From CAYPHJ01 sp964410485 (GTDB taxonomy: Bacteria; Desulfobacterota; Binatia; UBA9968), in assembly GCA_964410485.1 (NCBI GenBank), contig CAYPHJ010000010.1, positions 1 through 64,000 of the forward strand: 64,000 bases of DNA, written 5' to 3'. The first letter of the stretch is position 1, and every line of letters begins with the position of its first letter. Below, piece by piece: positions 40,326-48,782 of this stretch. Under the pieces are notes generated by a model. It saw nothing but the letters and a program-made list of their open reading frames with translations, had not been told where the DNA came from and ran no database searches. Position numbers and translations under genes: made by a program.

Positions 40326-41690
40326 ATGAGCAGATCGCTCACTTCCAAAAAACGCTCCTTGCAGACGATCAAAGGCCGATTGTTCGATCAGCTTTTGCAT
40401 CGCCCTGAGTCCGAGCTGACCCGCTTCAAACGTGTCGTCCACTCTGTAATCAAAATGAACGTCATGGTGGGGCATGACTTCATTGAAAATCTGGTGAAAC
40501 TTCAAGCGATGGCCCTGGCATTCAAAACTCTGCTGTCGCTTGCCCCTCTTCTGGCGGTTGTTTTTTCGATACTCAAGGGCCTCGGCGTGCACCACCGGAT
40601 GGAACCCGCTTTGGCCGAGGCGCTCCTACCGCTCGGCGACAAGGGCCAAGAAATTACCACCCATCTTGTCGGTTTTGTCGATCGCATGAGCGCCGGAGCG
40701 CTCGGCGGCATGGGAGCAGCGGCTCTTTTCGTTACTGTGATCTCGCTCATGGGCACCATCGAGCAGGCTTTTAATACGATTTGGCACGTGCGATCGCCGC
40801 GAAAGTTCACGCGTAAATTCAGTGACTACCTGAGCGTCCTTCTCGTCGGACCGGTGCTAATCGTTTCCGCACTGGCGATAACCGCCACGTTGCAAAGCAA
40901 CACTTTCATCAAGACGCTGGTTTCGTTTCAACCGTTTGGAACGATCATCTTGTATACGATGAAGCTCATTCCCTACTTCATGCTGTGGGGCGCCTTTACT
41001 TTCTTTTACGTGTTCATTCCGAACACTCGGGTCAAGCTCACTTCTGCGCTGGTCGGTGGATTCGTGGCGGCTATCTTGTGGGAGACCGTTGGCTGGGGGT
41101 TCGCCGTATTTGTCGCTTCATCGACCCGCTACTATGCCATTTATTCGAGCTTTGCCGTTCTCGTGTTGTTTCTATTTTGGCTCCACATCAGCTGGGTCAT
41201 CGTGTTGCTCGGCGCTCAGTTTGCCCACGCACATCAAAATATCCATTTCTACCGCGACGACAGAGAGGTCTTGGCGCAAACCCCCGCGGGCCAGGAAAAA
41301 CTGGCGCTGCAGGCGATGCTTCTCATCGGTAAGAACTTTTACCACGGGCTCGATCCGATGCGCGTCGCGGAGTTGGCCGCTCACTTGCGCGTTCCGGCAG
41401 AGCTGGTGAAAAATCTGCTGGAGACCTTGCACAAGCGACGACTCGTGTTGCCGCTCGTCGATGAGGACACGTTTGTCTTGGGCCGGGACCCGGAAACCGT
41501 CAGCGTTAAAGAAGTGATCGATTGCGTCAGGTATGCGGGGGAAAAGAAAACAAGTGGCGGCCATGCGACCAAGGACGAGAACGAGATCGAGGAACTGCTG
41601 CTGGACGTGGACGCGTCGGTCGCCGAAGCGCTCGCGGGCAAAAGCTTGCGGCGCTTGATTACCGGCCAGAAGCACGGGGCGGAGCGTTAA
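40326..41690 (+). CDS. YihY/BrkB-family (UPF0761) membrane protein with C-terminal winged helix
   Basis: 454 aa. Six or so membrane spans with family blocks AMALAFKTLLSLAPLLAVVFSILKG, MGTIEQAFNTIWHVRSPR and YAIYSSFAVLVLFLFWLHISWVIVLLGAQFA. After residue ~300 a soluble domain with a winged-helix look (MRVAELAAHLRVPAELVKNLLETLHKRRLV) follows, as in longer YihY proteins. Inner membrane; role unclear (the old RNase BN label is wrong). Start MSRSLTSKKR. Its stop overlaps the convergent AsmA gene by 4 nt. Confidence 0.88.
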   Translation: MSRSLTSKKRSLQTIKGRLFDQLLHRPESELTRFKRVVHSVIKMNVMVGHDFIENLVKLQAMALAFKTLLSLAPLLAVVFSILKGLGVHHRMEPALAEALLPLGDKGQEITTHLVGFVDRMSAGALGGMGAAALFVTVISLMGTIEQAFNTIWHVRSPRKFTRKFSDYLSVLLVGPVLIVSALAITATLQSNTFIKTLVSFQPFGTIILYTMKLIPYFMLWGAFTFFYVFIPNTRVKLTSALVGGFVAAILWETVGWGFAVFVASSTRYYAIYSSFAVLVLFLFWLHISWVIVLLGAQFAHAHQNIHFYRDDREVLAQTPAGQEKLALQAMLLIGKNFYHGLDPMRVAELAAHLRVPAELVKNLLETLHKRRLVLPLVDEDTFVLGRDPETVSVKEVIDCVRYAGEKKTSGGHATKDENEIEELLLDVDASVAEALAGKSLRRLITGQKHGAER

Positions 41691-43225
41691 TTGCGCAAGA
41701 GTTGGCTGAGCAAAGAACTGAAGGTTCTCTCGAATGACCGTGGAACGCCTCGTTGCGCTAACTTCTCCGAATCGAGATTGACGGCTGGATTGTCGACCGG
41801 CCCGCTGACTTTGAGGGGGACGACGATGCGGCCGCGCCGGTCCTTAAAGAAAGTTGCGGCTTTGGCCCCGCGCGCACGGGCCGAAGCCTGGGCCGAAAGC
41901 GCCGTCTCAATCGCGAAATCGAGCCTGGGTTTCTCCAAGGTCATCGTGCCCACGCCGTTCAGTTCCATTTGGGGATTACTCAGGTAAATCCGTTTGAAGT
42001 CGGTAAAGCCGTTCTCGATGATGAAATCGGCTTCCAAATTTTTGAAGGTGGTAGCTTGCCGGCTTTGATTTTTTGATAGTCCAATAAAGCCGGTTACCCG
42101 GTGGACCTTCCTGACCAGATCGATATTCGTGAGTTCTCCGTCCCTAGCAATCAAGCTGCCGCTGCCTTGCAGGCGGTGGCCAACCGAACCCGTGCCTGCT
42201 GCCAGGTTGATCATGATCTTGCCATTGATTTTGCCACTGACCGCTCCTTTGGTGCTTACCTGCACGTCGGTAAATTGGCCCTGGAGTTGGGTCAGCAAAC
42301 TGTCCGCAGGTCCAGTCACTGTTACGCGTATACCCATTGGTCCGACAGCGTCCGTCTCCGGCGGCAATAGCCCCAAAACGGATAGGATCTGAAAGATCGT
42401 TTTTGCTTCGACGCGCTCGCTGGCCAGGGTCAAGTCGACGTGAGGCTTCGTTGAGAGATTGCTCAACTCACCCCGCACGGGGAAAACGGTATCGTGAATT
42501 CTAAGGTAATTATCGTTGAGCTCTAGGGTGGCTTGCGGCTCGCGGAAACGCAAGGAACCCTCCAAAGCAATGGGCCTCAGCCCAGGATAGATGAAAGACG
42601 CCTGGTAGGTGAAAGGTCGCTCCGCGGTTAAACCCTGCAATGATAGATCGATCCCGTTGATTGCGACAAAATGCTGCCCCCTGGTTGCTATATTCAGCGT
42701 TCCGTCTTTGATGCGCATGCGCGCCGGGACGGTAAATGGGGTGACAAACGCTTCGGGGGGTTTGGCTGGCCCGACTTGTTTCTTAGCCTCAAACTTTTTC
42801 GCGGCCGGAGTGTTTTTGTCGATAATAGTCGATTGCTTACGGGCGCTCTCCTTGGAGTTGACGGCGCCCTCCGTCGGCTTGAACAAGTGCATCACCGGCT
42901 TGTCAACAACGAACTCGGTAACGTCGAATCGACCGTAGAGTAGCGGCCAAAACTTGAGACGCATTTGAACCCGGTCGGCGGTAAAAAACGTGCGATCAGA
43001 CGAAGCAGGGCTATCGGAAACTTTAAGGTGAGAAACGCGAATCGAAGGCGTTGGAACGAGGGTGAGCCGCACCTCGCCGACGTCGATCCGCCGCTGAAGA
43101 CTATCCTCGAGCAGAGGCAAATAGGTGTATTTAAAAGAACCCAGATCGAACAGCGCCGGCAGCGTGAGAATGAGCGCGAGCAGCACAACCACAGCGGCGC
43201 CAATTATGCCAAGCGCCTTCCTCAT
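41687..43225 (-). CDS. AsmA-family protein
   Basis: 512 aa. An N-terminal anchor (IIGAAVVVLLALILTLPALF) is followed by the AsmA N-domain (DLGSFKYTYLPLLEDSLQRRIDVGEVRLTLVPTPSIRVSHLKVSD) and a long beta-rich periplasmic repeat with a linker of low complexity around residues 120-160. AsmA-like proteins form hydrophobic grooves that carry phospholipid between membranes. The C-terminal block (LDFAIETALSAQASARARGAK, VNLDSEKLAQRG) is typical. Convergent with yihY. Confidence 0.85.
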   Translation of the reverse strand: MRKALGIIGAAVVVLLALILTLPALFDLGSFKYTYLPLLEDSLQRRIDVGEVRLTLVPTPSIRVSHLKVSDSPASSDRTFFTADRVQMRLKFWPLLYGRFDVTEFVVDKPVMHLFKPTEGAVNSKESARKQSTIIDKNTPAAKKFEAKKQVGPAKPPEAFVTPFTVPARMRIKDGTLNIATRGQHFVAINGIDLSLQGLTAERPFTYQASFIYPGLRPIALEGSLRFREPQATLELNDNYLRIHDTVFPVRGELSNLSTKPHVDLTLASERVEAKTIFQILSVLGLLPPETDAVGPMGIRVTVTGPADSLLTQLQGQFTDVQVSTKGAVSGKINGKIMINLAAGTGSVGHRLQGSGSLIARDGELTNIDLVRKVHRVTGFIGLSKNQSRQATTFKNLEADFIIENGFTDFKRIYLSNPQMELNGVGTMTLEKPRLDFAIETALSAQASARARGAKAATFFKDRRGRIVVPLKVSGPVDNPAVNLDSEKLAQRGVPRSFERTFSSLLSQLLRN

Positions 43226-43681
43226 GAAGCAGGCTTCCGCTTAGCTCCTGTAGGACGCTGCGAGCGGGGGTCTAGGCTTGGCGATGTCAGTTTTACCCTG
43301 CGGCTCATGGCCGCCAAACTATACGAGATCGTCCTGTTAATTCAAGTCACGCACGAGCGACCGGGATGAGACCATGGACGGAAGACCACCGTCCTAGGTT
43401 GTCGGTCCTCCGCGCGCAGCGCGCGCGGTTCGAAGTTCCAAGTTCCGGGTTCCAAGTTTCCCTCTACCCGCCCGATCGTCTTCCTCCGAAATTCATCTGC
43501 CCAACCTTGAGCTTTTGAACCGTTCAACCTTTGAACAGCCGCGCAAGCGGTCGTCGCTCCCCGGTCACTCTTTTACAAAGGGCTATGTTCGCAGCACGGG
43601 CTTCGTTATACTCAAGAAAACCGGCGCGACGAGATCCCGGGACTTACTTGGAGATTAAGTAAAAGAGAGGGTGGAAGATTG
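43226..43681. other. 456-nt gap with 7-nt-period arrays and a GC palindrome
   Basis: No gene. A perfect palindrome cgcgcgc-agc-gcgcgcg lies at 43411-43427. Units ggttcga, agttcca, agttccg, ggttcca, agtttcc run at 43427-43461, and an opposite-sense arm (cttgagc, ttttgaa, ccgttca, acctttg) appears near 43505-43538. The last bases hold the ribosome site of the rhomboid gene. Confidence 0.6.
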
Positions 43682-44392
43682 ATGCAATATCAGGCCAGGT
43701 ATGCAAACTTTGGCGTTGGACCCGTGACGCCGGTGGTGAAGCTTTTGCTGATCGTTAATGTCGGCATGTTTGTCTTGCAGCAGTATGTGCTCCCGCGTGA
43801 GGTCATTTGGCTGTTCGGTCTCGTACCGGTTCGGGTTTGGAACGAGTTTTACTTTTGGCAGCTGTTTACCTATCAGTTTTTCCACGGCGATTTGTGGCAC
43901 TTGCTCTTCAATATGCTCGCCCTCTGGATGTTTGGCTGCACTCTGGAGCGACGTTGGGGAAGCGAATTTTTTCTGAAATATTTTTTCGTCTGCGTCGTTG
44001 GCGGAGGTGTTTTTAACGCGTTTTTTGTCCCAGGACAGATGGGACCGAGCATAGGGGCCTCCGGCGGAATTTACGGTGTTCTGCTCGCCTTCGCATTGAT
44101 TTATCCCAACCAGACTGTGCTTTTTTTCTTTGTATTCCCGATGAAGATGAAATACTTCATCATAATTATTGGGGCCATTGCGCTCCACTCATCTCTGGCC
44201 TCGGCCCACAGCGGTATCGCTCATTTGGCTCATCTCGGTGGCATGGTTTTCGGCTATATCTATTTGCGTTGGGGAAATCCCTGGGACCACTGGAAGCTTT
44301 ATCGCGACAGGCAGCGTCTTGCCCGCTTGCGAAAGCGTTTTCAGATCATTCCGGGCCGCAAGGATGATGATTCAGACACGACCTATCACTGA
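43682..44392 (+). CDS. Rhomboid-family intramembrane serine protease
   Basis: 236 aa; ATG at 43682 after GAGAGGGTGG. Six membrane helices. The first loop has FYFWQLFTYQFFHGDLWHLLFNM with the rhomboid WR-like and HxxxN patterns, the serine is in PSIGASGGIYGVL, and the histidine is in SGIAHLAHLGGMV. The catalytic dyad is therefore intact. Cleaves transmembrane segments within the bilayer. The C-terminal tail is cytosolic and basic. Single gene. Confidence 0.93.
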   Translation: MQYQARYANFGVGPVTPVVKLLLIVNVGMFVLQQYVLPREVIWLFGLVPVRVWNEFYFWQLFTYQFFHGDLWHLLFNMLALWMFGCTLERRWGSEFFLKYFFVCVVGGGVFNAFFVPGQMGPSIGASGGIYGVLLAFALIYPNQTVLFFFVFPMKMKYFIIIIGAIALHSSLASAHSGIAHLAHLGGMVFGYIYLRWGNPWDHWKLYRDRQRLARLRKRFQIIPGRKDDDSDTTYH

Positions 44393-44452
44393 ACCGCCGG
44401 TTCACCGAGCGCTCACGTTAAACCACCTTGGGTGCAAATGTGCAAAATTAAC

Positions 44453-44498
44453 GGTTCAAGGTTTTCGATCCGGTAGCCTTTGAACCTTGAACGTTGAG
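44453..44498. repeat. 7-nt-period inverted array
   Basis: ggttcaa, ggttttc (44453-44466) face ctttgaa, ccttgaa, cgttgag (44478-44498). A small hairpin of the same family between the rhomboid gene and the FAD oxidase gene. Confidence 0.55.
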
Positions 44499-44556
44499 CC
44501 CAAGACTCGGCTTTCCCCCCTGCAGTGATTGAGATATAGTTGCTGCCGGGCGGGCA

Positions 44557-45963
44557 ATGAATGTATTGCCGCGTCCGGCCATGGGGGATCTGCTCGACAA
44601 GCTCCGAACTTTGATAGACCCGGCGCGGGTGTTTACTGACTTCACACATTTGGATGATCTGTCGTGGGATGCCTTGAGCGAGGGCCGGATACATCCGCTC
44701 AATAGGCCGCCGATTACATTGCCGCTTTGCACCGTGCAACCGTGCTCGACCGACGAAATTAGGTCCATTGTTCAGCTGGCAAACGAGGAAAGAACCCCCG
44801 TTGTTCCTTACGGCGGCGGCTCCGGACTGATGGGCGGCGCTTTGTCGGTTGCTCCCGCCATCGTGCTCGATTTGCGCTTGATGGCGCAGGTGCTCGAAAT
44901 TGATGCGGAAGCGCAAACGGCTCGTGTTCAAGCCGGAGCTGTTTTAGAGAACGTCGAAAAACGGGTAAATGAGGACGGCTTTATTCTCGGCCATGACCCC
45001 TGGACCCTTCCTGTGGCGACCATCGGAGGCGCCATTTCCACTAATAGTGTCGGCTATCGCGCCGGCATGTATGGCTCCATGGGTGAACAGGTGCTTGGGC
45101 TGGAGGCGGTGTTGCCTCTGGGGGAGGTGCTGCGGATACGCGCTCTCCCCAAAACGTCAGTCGGCCTCGATCTCAAGCGCTTACTGATTGGCGGCGAAGG
45201 ATGCTTCGGTATCGTTACCGAAGCGACGATCAGGATATTCCCGCAACCCCGAAGACGCGCGCTGCACACCATTGTCTTCCCCTCTTTCGAGCACGGCTTT
45301 ACGGCGATTCAACAAATCTCGTTGCACGCGTTGAAACCGGCGCTACTCGACTTCGGCGATGATGACGCAGGCCATCACGGCGGAGCGGTTCTGTACCTCG
45401 GATTTGAGGGCCATGAGGAGATTGTCGACATCCAAGAGAAGCTGGCGTTGCGCGTGTGCACGGAGCATGGTGGCAAGCAATCATCTGAGGAGGAAGCGCA
45501 GGTTTTCTGGCGCGCGCGGCACGATATCGCGAGGCATTTCATGCGCAATCGCCGCCAGCGACGGGAGCGCGGTCGAGATGGGGTGTTCCGCGACTGGATC
45601 CACGTGGCGTTGCCGGCATCCAAAGTGCTGGCATTTAGACAGGCGGCTTTCGCAGTGGTCAAAAAACGTGGTGTCTCCCTGCAAGAAACCGGTCTGTGGA
45701 TTCAGCCGGAACTCTTGTCTATGCGTCTGGGCGTCGAAGACCGGGGCAACCACGCCGCGCAGTTGACGCTCGAGGAATGCGTCTTCGAGTTGCTACGGCT
45801 CGTCCAGAGAATGGGAGGCTCAATGGAGTACACCCATGGGGTAGGGATCAAACTGGCGCCACTCATGGCTGAAGAGCACGGCTACGGTCTAGAGGTGATG
45901 CGACAGATCAAAGCCGCGCTCGATCCGAACCATATCATGAATCCCGGAAAGATGGGGCTGTAG
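44557..45963 (+). CDS. FAD-linked oxidase (GlcD / alkyl-DHAP synthase-like)
   Basis: 468 aa. PCMH-type FAD-binding domain: PVVPYGGGSGLMGGA, VQAGAVLENVEKRVNEDGFILGHDPW and ATIGGAISTNSVGYRAGMYGSMGEQVLGLE. The C-terminal half carries the cap domain ending HGVGIKLAPLMAEEHG and IMNPGKMGL. Oxidises a 2-hydroxy acid or related compound; close relatives include D-lactate and glycolate oxidase subunits and alkyldihydroxyacetonephosphate synthase. No iron-sulfur partner gene adjoins it. The start may be MNVLPRPAMG or the later MGD. Confidence 0.88.
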   Translation: MNVLPRPAMGDLLDKLRTLIDPARVFTDFTHLDDLSWDALSEGRIHPLNRPPITLPLCTVQPCSTDEIRSIVQLANEERTPVVPYGGGSGLMGGALSVAPAIVLDLRLMAQVLEIDAEAQTARVQAGAVLENVEKRVNEDGFILGHDPWTLPVATIGGAISTNSVGYRAGMYGSMGEQVLGLEAVLPLGEVLRIRALPKTSVGLDLKRLLIGGEGCFGIVTEATIRIFPQPRRRALHTIVFPSFEHGFTAIQQISLHALKPALLDFGDDDAGHHGGAVLYLGFEGHEEIVDIQEKLALRVCTEHGGKQSSEEEAQVFWRARHDIARHFMRNRRQRRERGRDGVFRDWIHVALPASKVLAFRQAAFAVVKKRGVSLQETGLWIQPELLSMRLGVEDRGNHAAQLTLEECVFELLRLVQRMGGSMEYTHGVGIKLAPLMAEEHGYGLEVMRQIKAALDPNHIMNPGKMGL

Positions 45964-45981
45964 TGGCGCCGATTTTCGCTT

Positions 45982-46010
45982 TTGACAACCTGGAAAAATA
46001 GAGCTAAGAA
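45982..46010 (+). promoter_or_regulatory. Candidate sigma70 promoter for the zinc-ribbon gene
   Basis: TTGACA at 45982-45987, a 17-nt spacer and TAAGAA at 46005-46010. It would start a leader of about 130 nt that contains the terminator at 46094. Confidence 0.5.
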
Positions 46011-46093
46011 AAGCTATAGGAGCGTTACCCGGAGTGACAAGAAGACGAATCAAACCATTAACCCTGAGTGATCAATCACGGCAACCCGTGCAC

Positions 46094-46127
46094 CAAATGC
46101 ACCCTCCAAGGGTGCATTTGTTTTTTT
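46094..46127 (+). terminator. Intrinsic terminator or attenuator in the leader of the zinc-ribbon gene
   Basis: Perfect 12-bp stem (caaatgcaccct / agggtgcatttg) around a CCA loop, followed by seven T. It lies 131 nt after the FAD oxidase stop and only 5 nt before the AAGGAG site of the next gene. It therefore either ends the upstream transcript or conditionally stops the downstream one. Confidence 0.85.
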
Positions 46128-46145
46128 GTCAAAGGAGACACGAAA

Positions 46146-46874
46146 TTGCGCGAACAGATAGAAATCTTGGCCGCCTTGCAATGCGTCGATCGGCAGATCA
46201 AAGAGCAAACCGGCCTCAAGCAGCAGCTGCTGATCGAGCTTAAGACAAAGGCAAAGGAGATCGAGACCAGGAAGCAGGAAACCGAGTCCCTGGTTACGGC
46301 ATTCACGGAAAAGGAAAAAACCAGACTAGAAAAAGACCGTACTCTCCAGGAAGAGGGAAAAAAGGCGATAGACAGACGGATGCGGATGAACCGCATCAAA
46401 AATGCCAAAGAGCTTCAGGCGCTGCAGCGGGAGATCGATCAGATCAAACAAGCCAACGGCGAGCTGGAGGAAGAAATCATCAAGATGCTGGAAGAGCTGG
46501 ACTCGCTCAAGGCCGCAATATCCGCGAAAGAACAAGAAGTCGCCGAGTTGCAGGAACACTGGAAGCAAAACGAGGAAGCGCTTCAGGGGCGAATCTCGGG
46601 AATCGAAGCGGATGTCAAGCAGGCGTCGCAGCGCCGACAGAGCATCGCGGCGCAGATAGCGGGAGATTTGATTTCACGCTACGAACTTATTTTTGCGCGG
46701 CGCGGCGGCATGGCGGTTGTGGAAGTGGCGGGCGGGATCTGCCAGGGCTGCTACATGAATATACCGCCCCAACTGTGGAATGAAATCATCAAGAGCGAGA
46801 AAGTGAACCTTTGTCCCAGCTGCCAGCGGATTCTTTATTACAGACCGTCGGCGGAAGTCGAAAAATCCGCCTAG
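46146..46874 (+). CDS. Coiled-coil protein with C4 zinc ribbon (DUF164/CdsZ type)
   Basis: 242 aa from a TTG after AAGGAG at 8 nt; the ATG-like frame to 46068 crosses the terminator and is unlikely. Residues ~10-175 form a long charged coiled coil (KTKAKEIETRKQETESLVTAF, ELEEEIIKMLEELDSLKAAI). The end carries a zinc ribbon with CQGCYMNIPP and LCPSCQRILYY. Cytosolic, usually found just before RNase H or rpoN-like genes in related bacteria; roles proposed include RNA or ribosome-related binding, but it is unproven. Next gene is rnhA 207 nt on. Confidence 0.85.
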   Translation: MREQIEILAALQCVDRQIKEQTGLKQQLLIELKTKAKEIETRKQETESLVTAFTEKEKTRLEKDRTLQEEGKKAIDRRMRMNRIKNAKELQALQREIDQIKQANGELEEEIIKMLEELDSLKAAISAKEQEVAELQEHWKQNEEALQGRISGIEADVKQASQRRQSIAAQIAGDLISRYELIFARRGGMAVVEVAGGICQGCYMNIPPQLWNEIIKSEKVNLCPSCQRILYYRPSAEVEKSA

Positions 46875-47081
46875 CGCGCTCGGCATCTCAGATCACTAAT
46901 TCCAGATCTCAGAGATGCCGCCGAAGTTTGAAATTTGCGATTTACAATTGCTCGCAAAGCGAGGACTGGACGCGCAGGGGCTTACCCTTCGATACCCACC
47001 CGCCATCGTGAATGATCGGGGCTCTGGTTTGCCTTGAAGGGACATAGAAACCAGAAGCTTGAAAAGCAAAAGTAATCGGCG

Positions 47082-47513
47082 ATGCCGCGATCCGAAAAAG
47101 GATGGCTTGTCATGATCGATGGGGCGGCGCGCGGCAATCCGGGCGAAGCCGGATGCGGCGCGGTCATCTTTGACGAAAAGGGCGCCGTGGTCAAGGAGTT
47201 GAGTCGTTATTTGGGTCGGTCGACCAACAATGTTGCGGAGTATGAAGCCTTGTTGTTGGGCTTGAAAGCCTTGCTGGAATTGGGCAAAAAACATGTATGT
47301 GTGCAGAGCGATTCGGAACTGCTGGTGCGTCAGTTAAACGGCGAATATCGAGTGAAAGACCAAAAGCTCAAGGTCCTGTTTCAGAATGCAGTTGAGTTAC
47401 TACGGCAGTTCGATGCTTATCGGATTGTACACGTGCCCCGAGAATCCAATCGTCTCGCCGATCGTTTGGCCAATCGAGGTATCGACGCGGCGTTAAAACA
47501 ACGCCTGGGCTAG
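47082..47513 (+). CDS. Ribonuclease HI-like protein
   Basis: 143 aa. Carboxylate active site visible: MIDGAARGNPGEAGCG (D), VAEYEALLLGLKA (E), VQSDSELLVRQLNGEY (D) and NRLADRLANRG (D). This is the short RNase HI form without the basic handle, as in archaeal and some bacterial enzymes. It cuts RNA in RNA-DNA hybrids. The TAG stop directly precedes the rnpB sequence. The gene is tandem with the zinc-ribbon protein gene. Confidence 0.92.
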   Translation: MPRSEKGWLVMIDGAARGNPGEAGCGAVIFDEKGAVVKELSRYLGRSTNNVAEYEALLLGLKALLELGKKHVCVQSDSELLVRQLNGEYRVKDQKLKVLFQNAVELLRQFDAYRIVHVPRESNRLADRLANRGIDAALKQRLG

Positions 47514-47879
47514 AGTGAATCAAGCGATCGCTCTCCGCCCCTCAGGGCGGAGAGAGGAAAGTCCGGACTCCACAGGACAGGGTGGCCGTTAACGACGGCT
47601 CCGAGAGATCGGAGGAAAGTGCCACAGAAAACATACCGCCCTTCGCCCAACAGCGAAGAGCAAGGTTGAAAAGGCGAGGTAAGAGCTCACCGGTCCGCCA
47701 GTAATGGCGGATGCCAGGCAAACCCCACCCGGAGCAAGACCAAATAGGAGGGTTGGGTGGTCCGCCCGTAGCCCTCGGGTAAGGTCGCTCGATCCCTGGA
47801 GCAATCCAGGGGCAAGATGAATGATCGCTGCGATACGGTTTAACGTGTCGCTACAGAATCCGGCTTATCGATCCACTTT
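47514..47879 (+). ncRNA. rnpB: RNase P RNA (type A)
   Basis: The conserved core is unmistakable: gaggaaagtccggactccac near 47551-47570, ggacaggg, acagaaaacataccgcc, ggtaagagctcaccgg, gatgaatgatcgctgc and the 3' block acagaatccggcttat. The 5' agtgaatca and the 3' tcgatccactt can pair as helix P1, which sets the ends near 47514 and 47879. It encodes the catalytic RNA that trims tRNA leaders. It begins at the base after the rnhA stop, so it may be processed from the rnhA transcript or use a promoter inside rnhA. Confidence 0.94.
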
Positions 47880-48189
47880 AGCCCACCTTCCTCCTGAGTT
47901 CCGAGTTCAAGATTCAAAGTTCAATCTTCGAGGCTCCGTGTTGAACTTTGAGCAACCGCGTTTAACTCCCCGCTGCTTCATTTTCAGGCAGCTAATCATC
48001 AAGCAAAAACAGCAAAATAGTAAATTGTTGCCTCGAGAGTATGGCGTTCATATGTGCGTTGGAGGGAACACACAATGCTTGCAGGGACTCGATCGCGAGC
48101 GTTTTTCTCCCGCCAGCAAGTTCAATTACAGAGAGGCAAACGAAGTGAAAACGAAAGGAAAAATATGTTGTGATGCTGCCACTTTTTTA
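47880..48189. other. Gap between rnpB and the dcw promoter with a 7-nt-period array
   Basis: Units gagttcc, gagttca, agattca, aagttca, atcttcg at 47896-47930 and opposite-sense gtgttga, actttga at 47938-47951. The rest of the space shows no gene and no clear rnpB terminator. Confidence 0.55.
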
Positions 48190-48218
48190 TTGACAGTTAA
48201 AAGTCGTAAGGCTATAAG
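48190..48218 (+). promoter_or_regulatory. dcw operon promoter (Pmra)
   Basis: TTGACA at 48190-48195, exactly 17 nt, then TATAAG at 48213-48218. This is the strongest sigma70-like promoter in the window and lies 64 nt before the mraZ start. Confidence 0.75.
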
Positions 48219-48228
48219 TGGCGCCTAG

Positions 48229-48248
48229 GTGGGAAAAAGTGGGAAATT
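48229..48248 (+). promoter_or_regulatory. MraZ boxes (GTGGGA direct repeats)
   Basis: GTGGGAAAAA at 48229 and GTGGGAAATT at 48239, 10 bp apart, just downstream of the -10; a degenerate gtggat follows at about 48270. MraZ is known to bind GTGGG direct repeats ahead of its own gene, so autorepression of the cluster is likely. Confidence 0.8.
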
Positions 48249-48282
48249 TTCCCATCAAGTTACTTAAAAGTGGATCTGGCGT

Positions 48283-48735
48283 ATGTTTCGCGGCAGCTTC
48301 GAACACACTCTCGACGGTAAAGGCAGACTCAGTATTCCGGTAAAATTTCGCGAAGTGCTTCTTGGCAAAGGCGACGAGCGCTTGATGATTACGAATTTTG
48401 TTGTCGACGGCGTGCGCTGTCTCGACGTCTACCCGCTAGACGAGTGGATACGTTTCGAAGATGAGGTTCGCAAGAAACCGAAGTTCGATCGCAAGATGGT
48501 GATGTTTCAAAACTACTATCTCGGCGGCGCGAGCGAATGTGCAGTGGACAAACAGGGACGCATTCTCATTCCGCCGTTGCTGCGCAAATACGCGGACATC
48601 AAGCGTGACGTTGTTCTGGTTGCGGCGCTTGAAAAGTTTCGCGTGTGGGACCACGACGCGTGGAAAAAGATTTTCACCGATGCTGAAGACAAGCTGATGC
48701 AGGATCCCGATTTTCTCGGTGACTTGGGATTGTAG
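48283..48735 (+). CDS. mraZ: Transcriptional regulator MraZ
   Basis: 150 aa with two AbrB-like modules. First module: FRGSFEHTLDGKGRLSIPVKFREVL. Second: SECAVDKQGRILIPPLLRKYADIKRDVVLVA. Forms a ring that binds the direct repeats in its own promoter. First gene of the dcw cluster. The ribosome site is weak (gtggatctggcgt). Confidence 0.95.
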   Translation: MFRGSFEHTLDGKGRLSIPVKFREVLLGKGDERLMITNFVVDGVRCLDVYPLDEWIRFEDEVRKKPKFDRKMVMFQNYYLGGASECAVDKQGRILIPPLLRKYADIKRDVVLVAALEKFRVWDHDAWKKIFTDAEDKLMQDPDFLGDLGL

Positions 48736-48782
48736 GAAACGTGGGAGAAAACCACTGCTGAGTCGAGGAAGGAGATCAACGA

